Source: Chlorobium sp. (GTDB lineage: Bacteria > Bacteroidota > Chlorobiia > Chlorobiales > Chlorobiaceae). From it: 5,293 nucleotides of DNA. The stretch covers positions 1-5,293 of the forward strand of contig JAPHUN010000260.1 of the NCBI GenBank assembly GCA_026193435.1, given 5' to 3'. Position 1 is the stretch's first letter, and every line of letters begins with the position of its first letter. The notes below the pieces were generated by a model that saw only the letters and a list, made by a program, of their open reading frames with translations, did not search any database and was not told the DNA's origin. A program made the position numbers and the translations under genes. Shown one piece after another: positions 1 through 5,293 of the stretch.

Positions 1-957
1 ACGGGACTGACCAACCAGGTGATTTTCGGCGGGGTCAATCAGAACCCCCAGACAGCTTCGCTCCGCAAAGGCGTCGATATTGTCGTCGCGACACCAGGCA
101 GGTTGCTGGACCTCATGAATCAGGGGTATCTGCACCTGCGTGATGTGGAAATACTTGTGCTCGACGAGGCGGATCGCATGCTCGATATGGGGTTCATTCA
201 CGATATCAGGAAAATACTGGCGGCGCTTCCGCAGAAGAAGCAGTCGCTTTTCTTCTCTGCCACCATGCCGACGGAAATCGTCAGGCTGGCCGGCACCATT
301 CTGAAGAACCCCGCGAAGGTTTCAGTCACGCCTGTTTCATCCACCGTGGACACCATCCGGCAAGCGGTATACTTTGTCGATAAAGGGAATAAAAACCGCC
401 TGCTCGTTCATCTGCTGAAGGGCGAGGAGATCAAGACCGCGCTGGTGTTTACCCGTACCAAGCACGGGGCTGACAAGGTGGTCAAGTTTTTGCAGAAGCA
501 TGAGGTTCGCGCCGAAGCTATCCACGGCAACAAGGGACAGGGCGCCCGTCAACGGGCCTTGAAAAATTTCAAGGAACAGACGACGAGGGTGCTCGTAGCG
601 ACCGATATCGCCGCACGGGGGATTGACGTCGACGATCTGGAGCATGTCATCAACTTCGATATGTCGAATGTCGCCGAAACATACGTTCACCGGATCGGGC
701 GGACGGGTCGTGCCGGGGCGAAGGGAACGGCGCTTTCGTTCTGCGATGCGGGGGAGAAAGAGTACCTGCGCGACGTCGAGAAACTGATCGCGAAAAAAAT
801 CCCTGACATTGATCATCATCCCTTTCCTCTGACGGATCACAATCCGGTGAAATCGCCCTTGCAGCAGGGACGGAGAAACGGAGGACGTTCCGCAGAGAAG
901 TTTTCCGCAAAATCAAATGCGAAACGGTGGTCGGCCAATACAAGAAAAGCCAGATAA
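1..957 (+). CDS. rhlE: RhlE-type DEAD-box ATP-dependent RNA helicase, 3' part (5' end outside window)
   Basis: A cytoplasmic RNA helicase that uses ATP to unwind or remodel short RNA duplexes; the RhlE family acts in ribosome maturation and RNA turnover. The frame is open from base 1, so the start, the Q motif and Walker A (motif I) lie upstream. Numbering the 318 visible residues from base 1: TPGR (motif Ib) at 31-34, DEAD (motif II) at 55-58 inside [16 protein letters not shown] (motif III) at 86-88, FTRTKHGAD (motif IV region) from 150, TDIAARG (motif V) at 201-207, HRIGRTGR (motif VI) at 230-237. The stretches [15 protein letters not shown] and AIHGNKxQGAR match what I remember of E. coli RhlE better than DeaD, SrmB or DbpA. 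After both RecA-like domains comes a short basic tail rich in R, K, S and N, typical of an RNA-binding extension. No frame damage is visible. The gene converges on queD across a strong palindromic terminator. Family certain; RhlE subgroup likely. Confidence 0.93.
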   Translation, partial: TGLTNQVIFGGVNQNPQTASLRKGVDIVVATPGRLLDLMNQGYLHLRDVEILVLDEADRMLDMGFIHDIRKILAALPQKKQSLFFSATMPTEIVRLAGTILKNPAKVSVTPVSSTVDTIRQAVYFVDKGNKNRLLVHLLKGEEIKTALVFTRTKHGADKVVKFLQKHEVRAEAIHGNKGQGARQRALKNFKEQTTRVLVATDIAARGIDVDDLEHVINFDMSNVAETYVHRIGRTGRAGAKGTALSFCDAGEKEYLRDVEKLIAKKIPDIDHHPFPLTDHNPVKSPLQQGRRNGGRSAEKFSAKSNAKRWSANTRKAR

Positions 958-964
958 CGGTCTC

Positions 965-998
965 ATCAGAAAACCCCGGAATTCCGGGGTTTTCTGAT
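965..998. terminator. Perfect 34-bp palindrome, bidirectional rho-independent terminator
   Basis: The left arm ATCAGAAAACCCCGGAA (965-981) is followed without any spacer by its exact reverse complement (982-998). A GC core (CCCCGG/CCGGGG) is flanked by AAAA on the left and TTTT on the right, so an RNA from either strand forms a GC-rich hairpin with a U tract on its 3' side (TTTTCTGATT on +, TTTTCTGAT on -). It lies 7 bp after the helicase stop and 2 bp before the stop of convergent queD, exactly where one shared terminator is expected. The U tract can pair with the A tract, so the real loop would be a few bases at the AATT centre. Confidence 0.93.
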
Positions 999-1000
999 TG

Positions 1001-1432
1001 TTACCTGTCGCCTGTGTAATCCGCCCAGTTGTTCGGGGTTTCGTACCAGCGGAGATTCTTCAGTGTGACGTTTTCCGGCAGGTGGGGATGGATCTGGTTG
1101 AAGGCCCATTTCGCCAGGCTCTCTGCGGTCGGCGGTTCGTCGGTGACGACGACGCGCTTGTTGCGTTTCGTGATAAACGCAAGGTCTTCATGGTCGTTTT
1201 TCCAGACGGCGAAGCCGTGGTCGAGCACATTGTGGATGTGCTGCATCATGATGTCGTTAAGGAACTTGAAGTCCATCACCATACCTTCCTGGGGATCGCC
1301 TTCCTTGTTGATGATGTTTCCTTCAACCGTGGCTATCACGGTGCCTCTGTGCCCATGCAACTGGTTACAGAACGAAAAGCTGTTGGGCAGTGTATGGCCG
1401 TAATCGATCTCGATTTTTCGTGATATAATCAT
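1001..1432 (-). CDS. queD: 6-carboxytetrahydropterin synthase / 6-pyruvoyl-tetrahydropterin synthase family (QueD)
   Basis: QueD-type enzymes convert 7,8-dihydroneopterin triphosphate to 6-carboxy-5,6,7,8-tetrahydropterin, the second step towards queuosine and other 7-deazaguanines; this is a cytoplasmic zinc enzyme of the tunnelling fold. In the 143-residue protein the zinc ligands are H13 (YGH) and H26/H28 (LHGH). The catalytic Cys is C22, four residues before the first His of HGH as in E. coli QueD. MVMDF at 51-55, D71-H72 (VLDHG), the PTAES motif with E104, and E131 (YET) complete the family pattern. Length is slightly above the ~120 residues of E. coli QueD, mainly from a longer segment around 74-98. 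The ATG at 1432 is preferred because it starts directly before the conserved first strand and has AGGA 9 nt upstream; the open frame continues back to 1555 but that extension is translated antisense tandem repeat. No other queuosine gene is in view, so a tetrahydrobiopterin-type role (PTPS) cannot be fully excluded; the Cys context favours QueD. Confidence 0.9.
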   Translation of the reverse strand: MIISRKIEIDYGHTLPNSFSFCNQLHGHRGTVIATVEGNIINKEGDPQEGMVMDFKFLNDIMMQHIHNVLDHGFAVWKNDHEDLAFITKRNKRVVVTDEPPTAESLAKWAFNQIHPHLPENVTLKNLRWYETPNNWADYTGDR

Positions 1433-1441
1433 CGTCAAGAA

Positions 1442-1445
1442 TCCT
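1442..1445 (-). promoter_or_regulatory. Ribosome binding site of queD
   Basis: On the minus strand AGGA stands 9 nt before the ATG at 1432. It supports this start over the upstream in-frame ATG at 1555, which lies in repeat sequence. Confidence 0.6.
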
Positions 1446-1525
1446 GGGTATGATAGTGTATTCCGGAATTGCGAAGTGTACGGAAAAAAAAGGATTTCGC
1501 CAACATGCGGGAGTAGTGGCAAGTT

Positions 1526-1575
1526 AGAGACAAGAGACAAGAGACAAGATGACAAGAGACGAGAGATGAGAGATG
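1526..1575. repeat. Seven tandem copies of a 7-bp unit (AGAGACA and variants)
   Basis: Units are AGAGACA at 1526, 1533 and 1540 (three exact copies), AGATGACA at 1547 (one extra base), AGAGACG at 1555, then AGAGATG at 1562 and 1569. The array fades into AGAAGAAAG. The plus strand carries no pyrimidine except the C or T of each unit. The order of exact copies followed by drifting copies is typical of slippage-grown simple repeats. No coding role is supported. Confidence 0.9.
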
Positions 1576-1614
1576 AGAAGAAAGTCGACAGTATTCAGTA
1601 TGCAGTCAGCAACC

Positions 1615-1641
1615 GTAGGGGCAGGCCCCCGTGCCTGCCCG
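1615..1641. repeat. GC-rich inverted repeat resembling dispersed intergenic (REP-like) elements
   Basis: GGGCAGGC (1619-1626) pairs with GCCTGCCC (1633-1640) across a 6-nt loop (CCCCGT), giving an 8-bp stem. The frame GTAGGGGCAGGC...GCCTGCCCGAC closely resembles a dispersed intergenic palindrome (GTAGGGGC...GCCCCTAC style) that I recall from many bacterial genomes. That resemblance is from memory and unverified. It has no T tract, so it is unlikely to be an intrinsic terminator. Confidence 0.6.
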
Positions 1642-1676
1642 ACTAACGAACTACTCCGCGCAGCGTATGGAATCAA

Positions 1677-1705
1677 TTGCCTGTTATGTGGATTATGTGT
1701 ATTGT
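1677..1705 (+). promoter_or_regulatory. Candidate sigma-70-type promoter for umuD
   Basis: TTGCCT (1677-1682, 4 of 6 to TTGACA) and TATTGT (1700-1705, 4 of 6 to TATAAT) are separated by 17 bp. They end about 30 bp before the umuD start. Each box is weak, as is common for a repressible promoter; the call depends partly on the overlapping dyad. Confidence 0.35.
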
Positions 1706-1712
1706 GAATACA
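1698..1712. promoter_or_regulatory. Candidate SOS-like operator upstream of umuD
   Basis: TGTATTGTGAATACA is a dyad with perfect 6-bp arms (TGTATT/AATACA) and a 3-bp centre. It overlaps the proposed -10 box, a typical repressor site. The outer TGT...ACA recalls the E. coli LexA box, but with 9 rather than 8 bases between them, so the spacing does not match that consensus. Which regulator binds is unknown; LexA sites differ between phyla and I do not know that this organism has LexA. Confidence 0.4.
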
Positions 1713-1737
1713 AGATAGCGTAACGCTGGAGCGTAGG

Positions 1738-2190
1738 ATGAAATTGATGAAAATTTATAACAGCCCTTCGATTGATTTTTATTCCGCCGATCTGATGACG
1801 GAACTCGAATTACCGCTTGCCTCGTCGGAAATTTCCGCCGGGTTTCCGTCACCGGCTGAAGATCATCTCGAACTGAAACTGGATCTGAACAAAGAGCTGA
1901 TCCGTCATCCGAGTGCCACGTTTTATGGTCGGGTCAAGGGATACTCGATGGTTGACGCGGGAATAGACGAGGGGGATATCCTTGTTATCGACAAGTCGCT
2001 GGATCCCAAAGAAGGCGATATTGCCGTCTGTTTTCTCGACGGTGAATTTACGGTCAAGCGTATCGGAAAGCAGGGCGGCAGGATGTGCCTGATGCCGGCC
2101 AATGAAGAGTTCGAGCCGATTCCCGTTACCGGGGAGAACGAATTTATCGTATGGGGCATAGTGACCTATGTCATCCATAAAGCCCGATAG
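1738..2190 (+). CDS. umuD: UmuD-like translesion-synthesis accessory protein (S24 peptidase family)
   Basis: UmuD cleaves itself when stimulated by RecA-ssDNA filaments; the product UmuD' binds UmuC to form DNA polymerase V. The 150-residue protein aligns along its full length with E. coli UmuD (139 residues). The cleavage site is A34-G35 before FPSPAEDH (C24-G25 in E. coli), the conserved DLNKELIRHPSATFYGRVKG block is at 49-68, the nucleophile is S70 in GYSM (usually GDSM), and the general-base lysine is K107 in GEFTVKRI. The N-terminal arm is ~10 residues longer than in E. coli. The ATG at 1738 has GGAG 6 nt upstream; the ATG at 1747 has AGGA 8 nt upstream and is a possible alternative. No DNA-binding domain precedes the peptidase part, so this is not LexA. 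A dyad operator overlaps the likely promoter. The frame is intact although the partner gene umuC, 14 bp downstream, is reduced to its ends, so the protein would be an orphan unless a UmuC exists elsewhere. Confidence 0.94.
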   Translation: MKLMKIYNSPSIDFYSADLMTELELPLASSEISAGFPSPAEDHLELKLDLNKELIRHPSATFYGRVKGYSMVDAGIDEGDILVIDKSLDPKEGDIAVCFLDGEFTVKRIGKQGGRMCLMPANEEFEPIPVTGENEFIVWGIVTYVIHKAR

Positions 2191-2204
2191 TGAGGTTCCC
2201 GACG

Positions 2205-2405
2205 ATGTTTGCTCTTATGGACTGCAACAACTTCTACGTCTCCTGTGAACGAGTGTTCAATCCGGGATTTTACGTGCGTCCGTTTGTTGTGCTGTTCAGC
2301 AATGATGAATACGTTATTTCACAGTCGGGATGGAAGCAGCGTCAGGAAAAACTCTCACAGCGTTATACGACATGCTGGGAGGAAATTATTCAGGTGAGAG
2401 CGTAG
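2205..2405 (+). pseudogene. umuC: umuC remnant: N-terminal end fused in frame to C-terminal end, polymerase core deleted
   Basis: UmuC is the Y-family catalytic subunit of DNA polymerase V, about 420 residues. This frame encodes only 66. Residues 1-38 (MFALMDCNNFYVSCERVF ... VVLFSNDEYVI) match the UmuC N terminus, including metal-binding D6, aligned to E. coli MFALCDVNAFYASCE and VVVLSNNDGCVI. Residues 39-66, with WKQRQEKLSQRYTTCWEEII, match the extreme C terminus (E. coli WQMKREMLSPRYTTRWSDLL). Everything between, roughly 350 residues, is absent: the rest of the palm with the SIDEAF carboxylates, fingers, thumb, and most of the little-finger region. The junction lies near 2316-2333 and is in frame. 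GAGG (2192-2195) 9 nt before the ATG is a normal ribosome site, so a short peptide could be made, but it cannot be a polymerase. Substitutions at usually fixed positions (LSQRYTT for LSPRYTT, VVLFSNDEY for VVLSNNDGC) suggest drift after the deletion. Confidence 0.9.
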
Positions 2406-2412
2406 GGAAGTT

Positions 2413-2444
2413 GTTGAACTGTTGAATCGTTGAGATGCTGACCT
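2413..2444. repeat. Degenerate 8-bp tandem repeat (GTTGAACT-like)
   Basis: GTTGAACT (2413), GTTGAATC (2421), GTTGAGAT (2429) and GCTGACCT (2437) follow each other with period 8 and a conserved GYTGA head. It begins 7 bp after the umuC remnant's stop and matches no coding frame. Together with the 7-bp array at 1526-1575 it places simple repeats on both sides of the umuDC locus. Confidence 0.6.
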
Positions 2445-2524
2445 GTCTGAACGGCAGAGCCTGCGTTGCCGGCTCGGGGGCCGCTCTCTACCGGTCACTC
2501 GTTAGTTTCTTTGCTTTTGACGTT

Positions 2525-2550
2525 CATTCCTGCGGCGGAAAGCCGGAATC
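2525..2550. repeat. Imperfect inverted repeat of the ATTCC...GGAAT type
   Basis: ATTCC-tgc-GGC (2526-2536) and GCCGGAAT (2542-2549) pair with a 3-nt bulge and a GGAAA loop. The form CATTCC...GGAATC recalls the widespread dispersed repeat CATTCCCGC...GCGGGAATC found between genes in many bacteria. It looks like a decayed copy; this identity is from memory only. The rest of 2445-2524 shows no recognisable gene or terminator. Confidence 0.45.
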
Positions 2551-2580
2551 TTGAAACTTTCTGCGGATAAAAGCTTTTAT
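2551..2580 (+). promoter_or_regulatory. Candidate cysE promoter with 14-bp palindrome
   Basis: TTGAAA (2551-2556, 5 of 6 to TTGACA) is 18 bp from TTTTAT (2575-2580, 4 of 6 to TATAAT). The second box is the right half of a perfect palindrome ATAAAAGCTTTTAT (2567-2580), which could be an operator or simply an AT-rich dyad. It sits about 45 bp before the cysE start. Support is limited to motif likeness and position. Confidence 0.3.
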
Positions 2581-2625
2581 TGTGGGGAGATGGAATAACA
2601 AGCAACACGTTACATACAAGTACCT

Positions 2626-3420
2626 ATGACCGCAGAGCAGATATGGCCCATTATACGTCTGGAGGTTGAGCGGGAGAGTGAGCGCGAACCATGCATGAAG
2701 CACTTTCTGGAGCAGCATATTCTTGGTTTTGAAAGGTTCTCTTCAGCGCTTTCAATGCTGCTTTCAGTCAAGCTTGCCTCGAAACATTTCCCCCCCCAGG
2801 TGCTGCAGACTCTTTTCGAAGAATTTTATGAAGAGAGCCCTGATTCTGTGGAGATGGCTGTGGTCGATCTTTCGGCAACCCTTGAAAGGGACCCGGCGGC
2901 GGTTAACTATTTCGAGGTAATGCTTTTTCTGAAAGGATTTCAGGCGCTTCAGGCATATCGTTTATCTCATTGGTTATGGAAAAACGGGCGCAGGCCGATG
3001 GCCTATCTGCTGCAGAACAGAATGTCGGAGGTTTTCGCTGTCGATATTCATCCCGCCGCGAAAATCGGAAAGGGTATTCTGCTCGATCACGCGACCAGCC
3101 TGGTGATTGGAGAGACCGCAGTGGTTGAGGACAATGTGTCTATACTGCATGAGGTGACGCTTGGAGGTACGGGCAAGGAAACCGGAGACAGGCATCCCAA
3201 GGTCAGACGCTCGGTGCTGATCGGAGCCGGCGCGAAAATCCTCGGAAATGTTGAAATCGGGGAAGGCGCGAAGGTCGGGGCCGGTAGTGTCGTGCTGGAC
3301 AATGTCCCGCCGCATTACACCGTCGCGGGTGTTCCCGCGCAGATTGTCGGCAGGACAGAGGTGGAAGAGCCCTCTCTTGATATGAACCAGCGCCTGAATG
3401 AAAAGCCTCGACAGGACTGA
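2626..3420 (+). CDS. cysE: Serine O-acetyltransferase
   Basis: CysE transfers acetyl from acetyl-CoA to L-serine, giving O-acetylserine, the acceptor for sulfide in cysteine synthesis, in the cytoplasm. The 264-residue protein has the full-length bacterial form: an alpha-helical N-terminal domain (about 1-135, with AVNYFEVMLFLKGFQALQAYR... as in E. coli) and a left-handed beta-helix of hexapeptide repeats (about 140-240). Catalytic residues are D140 (VDIHPAAKIG) and H155 (LDHATS), the same 15-residue spacing as D143/H158 of E. coli. GETAVVEDNVSILHEVTLGG, GDRHPK and IGAGAKILGNVEIGEGAKVGAGSVV are family hallmarks. The start at 2626 is the first possible one after an upstream in-frame stop (2596), and the alignment to E. 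coli begins near it, although no Shine-Dalgarno sequence precedes it. The C-terminal tail ends in RQD and lacks the terminal isoleucine that docks CysE into cysteine synthase in E. coli. A sulfide-oxidising phototroph would use this for sulfur assimilation. It converges on aroC. Confidence 0.96.
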   Translation: MTAEQIWPIIRLEVERESEREPCMKHFLEQHILGFERFSSALSMLLSVKLASKHFPPQVLQTLFEEFYEESPDSVEMAVVDLSATLERDPAAVNYFEVMLFLKGFQALQAYRLSHWLWKNGRRPMAYLLQNRMSEVFAVDIHPAAKIGKGILLDHATSLVIGETAVVEDNVSILHEVTLGGTGKETGDRHPKVRRSVLIGAGAKILGNVEIGEGAKVGAGSVVLDNVPPHYTVAGVPAQIVGRTEVEEPSLDMNQRLNEKPRQD

Positions 3421-3445
3421 CCCCGGTCAGGGCTGGAAATTTTTT
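3417..3445 (+). terminator. Possible weak terminator between cysE and aroC
   Basis: CTGACC (3417-3422) and GGTCAG (3425-3430) form a 6-bp stem with a 2-nt gap, and a run of six T (3440-3445) follows 9 nt later. The dyad includes the stop codons of both convergent genes. The stem is short and the T run is too distant for a classical terminator; on the minus strand no T tract follows directly. Confidence 0.3.
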
Positions 3446-4620
3446 GCTATGTCCGCCTTGTACGCTTCAAGTCTTTCGAGGATTTCCTCAAGATGATCCC
3501 CTCCGGTTTTTCTCAGCAAAGCGTTCGCTATCACCGGTGCGACAACGGCTTCGGCGATAACGCTGCACGCCGGTACCGCGCAGGTGTCACTGCGTTCTAT
3601 GTGAGAAAGGTGAGCGTCCAGCGAGCGTATATCAAATGATTGCAGTGGAGACATCAGTGTGGCGATCGGTTTCATTGCCGCTCTGAGGTGAATAATCTGC
3701 CCGTTTGTCATGCTTCCTTCAATTCCTCCCGCGCGGTTGGTTTTTCTCTCGGGTCCATCACCTTTGCGCAGGAACAAAGCATCGTGTACCTGAGATCCCG
3801 GTTTTCGGGCATTTTCAAACGCCGTACCGATTTCAACTCCCTTTACGGCCTGGATCGAGATGAGTGCGGAGGCAAGTTCCGCGTCAAGCCGGCGGTCGTG
3901 CTGCACATATGATCCGAGCCCCATAGGAACGCCGGTGATGAAGAGTTCAATAATACCGCCGAGCGTGTCGCCCTCTTCTTTGGCCTTGTCGATAGCTGCA
4001 ATGGCATGTGTTTCATGTTCTTTTTCGAGCATTCGCACTGAGGAGGCGTCAGCTTCCTCTGCCAGTGTTTCCGCTCCAGCGTCAAGTAATTCATGAAGAC
4101 GCGGCGAGGGTGCGGTTTCCCCCGCGGCTCCTATTGAGGAGACATAACTGCCGATCTGGATGCCTGCCGAACGGAGAAAAACTTTTGCAAGCGCGCATGC
4201 CGCGACACGTGCCGCGGTTTCACGGGCTGACGCTCTTTCTATGACAGGGCGGATATCGTTGAAGCCGTATTTGATCATTCCTGTAAGATCCGCGTGACCG
4301 GGTCTCGGGATGGTAATCGCCGGGATCTCTTCAGCGGGTGTTTCAAACCGGGCCATTTTTACCGTCCAGTTCTTCCAGTCCCGGTTTTCTACCTGAAGTG
4401 TTACCGGAGATCCTATGGTTTTGCCGAAACGGATGCCGGAAAGTACGTCGGCTTTATCTGTTTCGATTTTCATGCGTCCGCCTCTGCCGTATCCCTGTTG
4501 TCGACGTGCAAGCTCTCTATTGATGTCTTCCGGGGTGATTGTCAATCCTGCAGGAAGTCCTTCAACGATAGCGGAAAGCGCAGGGCCGTGCGATTCACCT
4601 GCTGTAAAGTATCTGATCAT
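3427..4620 (-). CDS. aroC: Chorismate synthase
   Basis: AroC converts 5-enolpyruvylshikimate-3-phosphate to chorismate using reduced FMN, the last step of the common shikimate pathway, supplying aromatic amino acids, folate and quinones. In the 397-residue protein I see GESHG (8-12, catalytic H11), the RRQQGYGRGGRM block (39-50), RPGHAD (106-111, second catalytic H109), DIRPVIERASARETAARVA (122-140), GDTLGG (217-222), NRAGGIEGSMTNGQ (295-308), MKPIATL (316-322) and RSDTCAVPA (343-351). These are the family signatures in order; the length fits the long form (~390-400) rather than the ~360-residue enterobacterial form. The ATG at 4620 is chosen because the protein there begins MIRYFTAGESHG as in the family, with AGGA 7 nt upstream; the open frame reaches back to 4722 but would overlap the end of hemB. 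It lies downstream of hemB on the same strand, with a hairpin between them. Confidence 0.97.
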   Translation of the reverse strand: MIRYFTAGESHGPALSAIVEGLPAGLTITPEDINRELARRQQGYGRGGRMKIETDKADVLSGIRFGKTIGSPVTLQVENRDWKNWTVKMARFETPAEEIPAITIPRPGHADLTGMIKYGFNDIRPVIERASARETAARVAACALAKVFLRSAGIQIGSYVSSIGAAGETAPSPRLHELLDAGAETLAEEADASSVRMLEKEHETHAIAAIDKAKEEGDTLGGIIELFITGVPMGLGSYVQHDRRLDAELASALISIQAVKGVEIGTAFENARKPGSQVHDALFLRKGDGPERKTNRAGGIEGSMTNGQIIHLRAAMKPIATLMSPLQSFDIRSLDAHLSHIERSDTCAVPACSVIAEAVVAPVIANALLRKTGGDHLEEILERLEAYKADIAKNFQP

Positions 4621-4627
4621 AGTTTTG

Positions 4628-4631
4628 TCCT
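4628..4631 (-). promoter_or_regulatory. Ribosome binding site of aroC
   Basis: On the minus strand AGGA is 7 nt before the ATG at 4620. It fixes this start against the longer open frame beginning at 4722. It sits 9 nt after the hairpin at 4641-4662, so the hairpin would not cover it. Confidence 0.65.
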
Positions 4632-4640
4632 GGAGAGAAA

Positions 4641-4662
4641 CCGGCTGCAGGGCTGCAGCCGG
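4641..4662 (-). terminator. Strong hairpin between hemB and aroC, terminator or processing/attenuation element
   Basis: CCGGCTGCAG (4641-4650) and CTGCAGCCGG (4653-4662) are perfect reverse complements with only 2 nt between, so the RNA would form a GC-rich stem of 8-10 bp. In the direction of transcription it is followed by TTTCTCTCC, a poor U tract. It could be a partial terminator of hemB, allowing some read-through to aroC, or a 3'-end stabilising hairpin. No leader peptide is visible in the gap. Confidence 0.55.
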
Positions 4663-4690
4663 AAGATGAAATGAGTCAGGTGATTTGCCG

Positions 4691-5293
<603 letters not shown>

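Larger units (their letters stand above)
1433..1737. other. Intergenic region between divergent queD and umuD, repeat-rich
   Basis: These 305 bases contain no convincing gene. From left to right I see the queD leader with a 10-bp ATTCCGGAAT palindrome (1460-1469) and an 8-A run (1484-1491), a 7-bp tandem repeat array (1526-1575), a GC-rich inverted repeat (1615-1641), and a candidate umuD promoter with dyad operator (1677-1712). I could not find a convincing minus-strand promoter for queD, nor a preQ1-riboswitch-like aptamer in its leader. Confidence 0.6.

Noticed and set aside
998..1423. Long plus-strand open frame opposite queD
   Set aside because: It is fully antisense to a well-supported QueD with all catalytic residues; its translation resembles no family and has no ribosome site.
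1433..1525. preQ1 riboswitch in the queD leader
   Set aside because: I found no preQ1 aptamer-like stem with an A-rich tail; only a short ATTCCGGAAT palindrome and an A run are present.
1433..1555. N-terminal extension of QueD from the ATG at 1555
   Set aside because: The extra 41 residues are partly translated from the antisense strand of the tandem repeat and precede the conserved start of the family; AGGA is well placed for the ATG at 1432.
1526..1641. CRISPR array or toxin-antitoxin locus in the repeat region
   Set aside because: Units are 7 bp and contiguous without spacers, and no open frame with a plausible small protein occurs there.
1738..2190. LexA repressor instead of UmuD
   Set aside because: LexA has an N-terminal winged-helix domain of about 70 residues before its A-G cleavage site; here only 34 residues precede the cleavage site and the body matches UmuD.
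2190..2405. Start of the umuC remnant at GTG 2190
   Set aside because: This GTG overlaps the umuD stop and adds five residues absent from UmuC; ATG 2205 begins MFAL as in the family and has GAGG 9 nt upstream.
2524..2718. 64-residue minus-strand open frame overlapping the cysE start
   Set aside because: It overlaps conserved CysE coding sequence, has no recognisable domain, and its translation looks like a shadow frame.

Overview
This window most likely comes from a green sulfur bacterium (phylum Chlorobi/Chlorobiota; Chlorobium, Prosthecochloris or Pelodictyon type). That assignment is an inference. It rests on a HemB whose visible metal-site segment is of the plant-like, zinc-independent form, on moderate GC content, and on the general look of the QueD, CysE and AroC proteins. 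Five genes are ordinary chromosomal housekeeping genes. The one accessory-looking part is a small SOS-mutagenesis (umuDC-like) locus set among repeat debris.

Layout. Positions 1-957 (+) hold the 3' part of an RhlE-type DEAD-box RNA helicase. A perfect 34-bp palindrome (965-998) separates it from the convergent queD gene (1001-1432, -). Positions 1433-1737 are intergenic and contain a seven-copy 7-bp tandem repeat, a GC-rich inverted repeat of the dispersed-repeat kind, and a candidate promoter with an overlapping dyad operator. Then come an intact umuD (1738-2190, +) and, 14 bp later, a 66-codon umuC remnant (2205-2405, +). The remnant joins the first ~38 residues of UmuC in frame to its last ~27 residues; the polymerase core is gone. 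Positions 2406-2625 hold more degenerate repeats and a possible promoter. cysE (2626-3420, +) converges on aroC (3427-4620, -) with only 6 bp between stop codons. aroC lies downstream of hemB (4691-5293, -, 5' end outside the window), separated by a 70-bp gap that contains a 10-bp-stem hairpin.

Function. CysE makes O-acetylserine for cysteine synthesis, AroC makes chorismate for aromatic amino acids and quinones, HemB makes porphobilinogen for haem, chlorophyll and corrinoids, QueD feeds queuosine/7-deazaguanine synthesis, and RhlE remodels RNA. They share no pathway and seem to be neighbours by chromosomal order only. The umuD/umuC pair was once a DNA polymerase V module, but as written it cannot make a polymerase; UmuD looks intact and would be an orphan.

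I see no evidence for an undescribed defence or mobile system here. The most notable observation is the in-frame internal deletion of umuC beside an intact umuD with an SOS-box-like operator.
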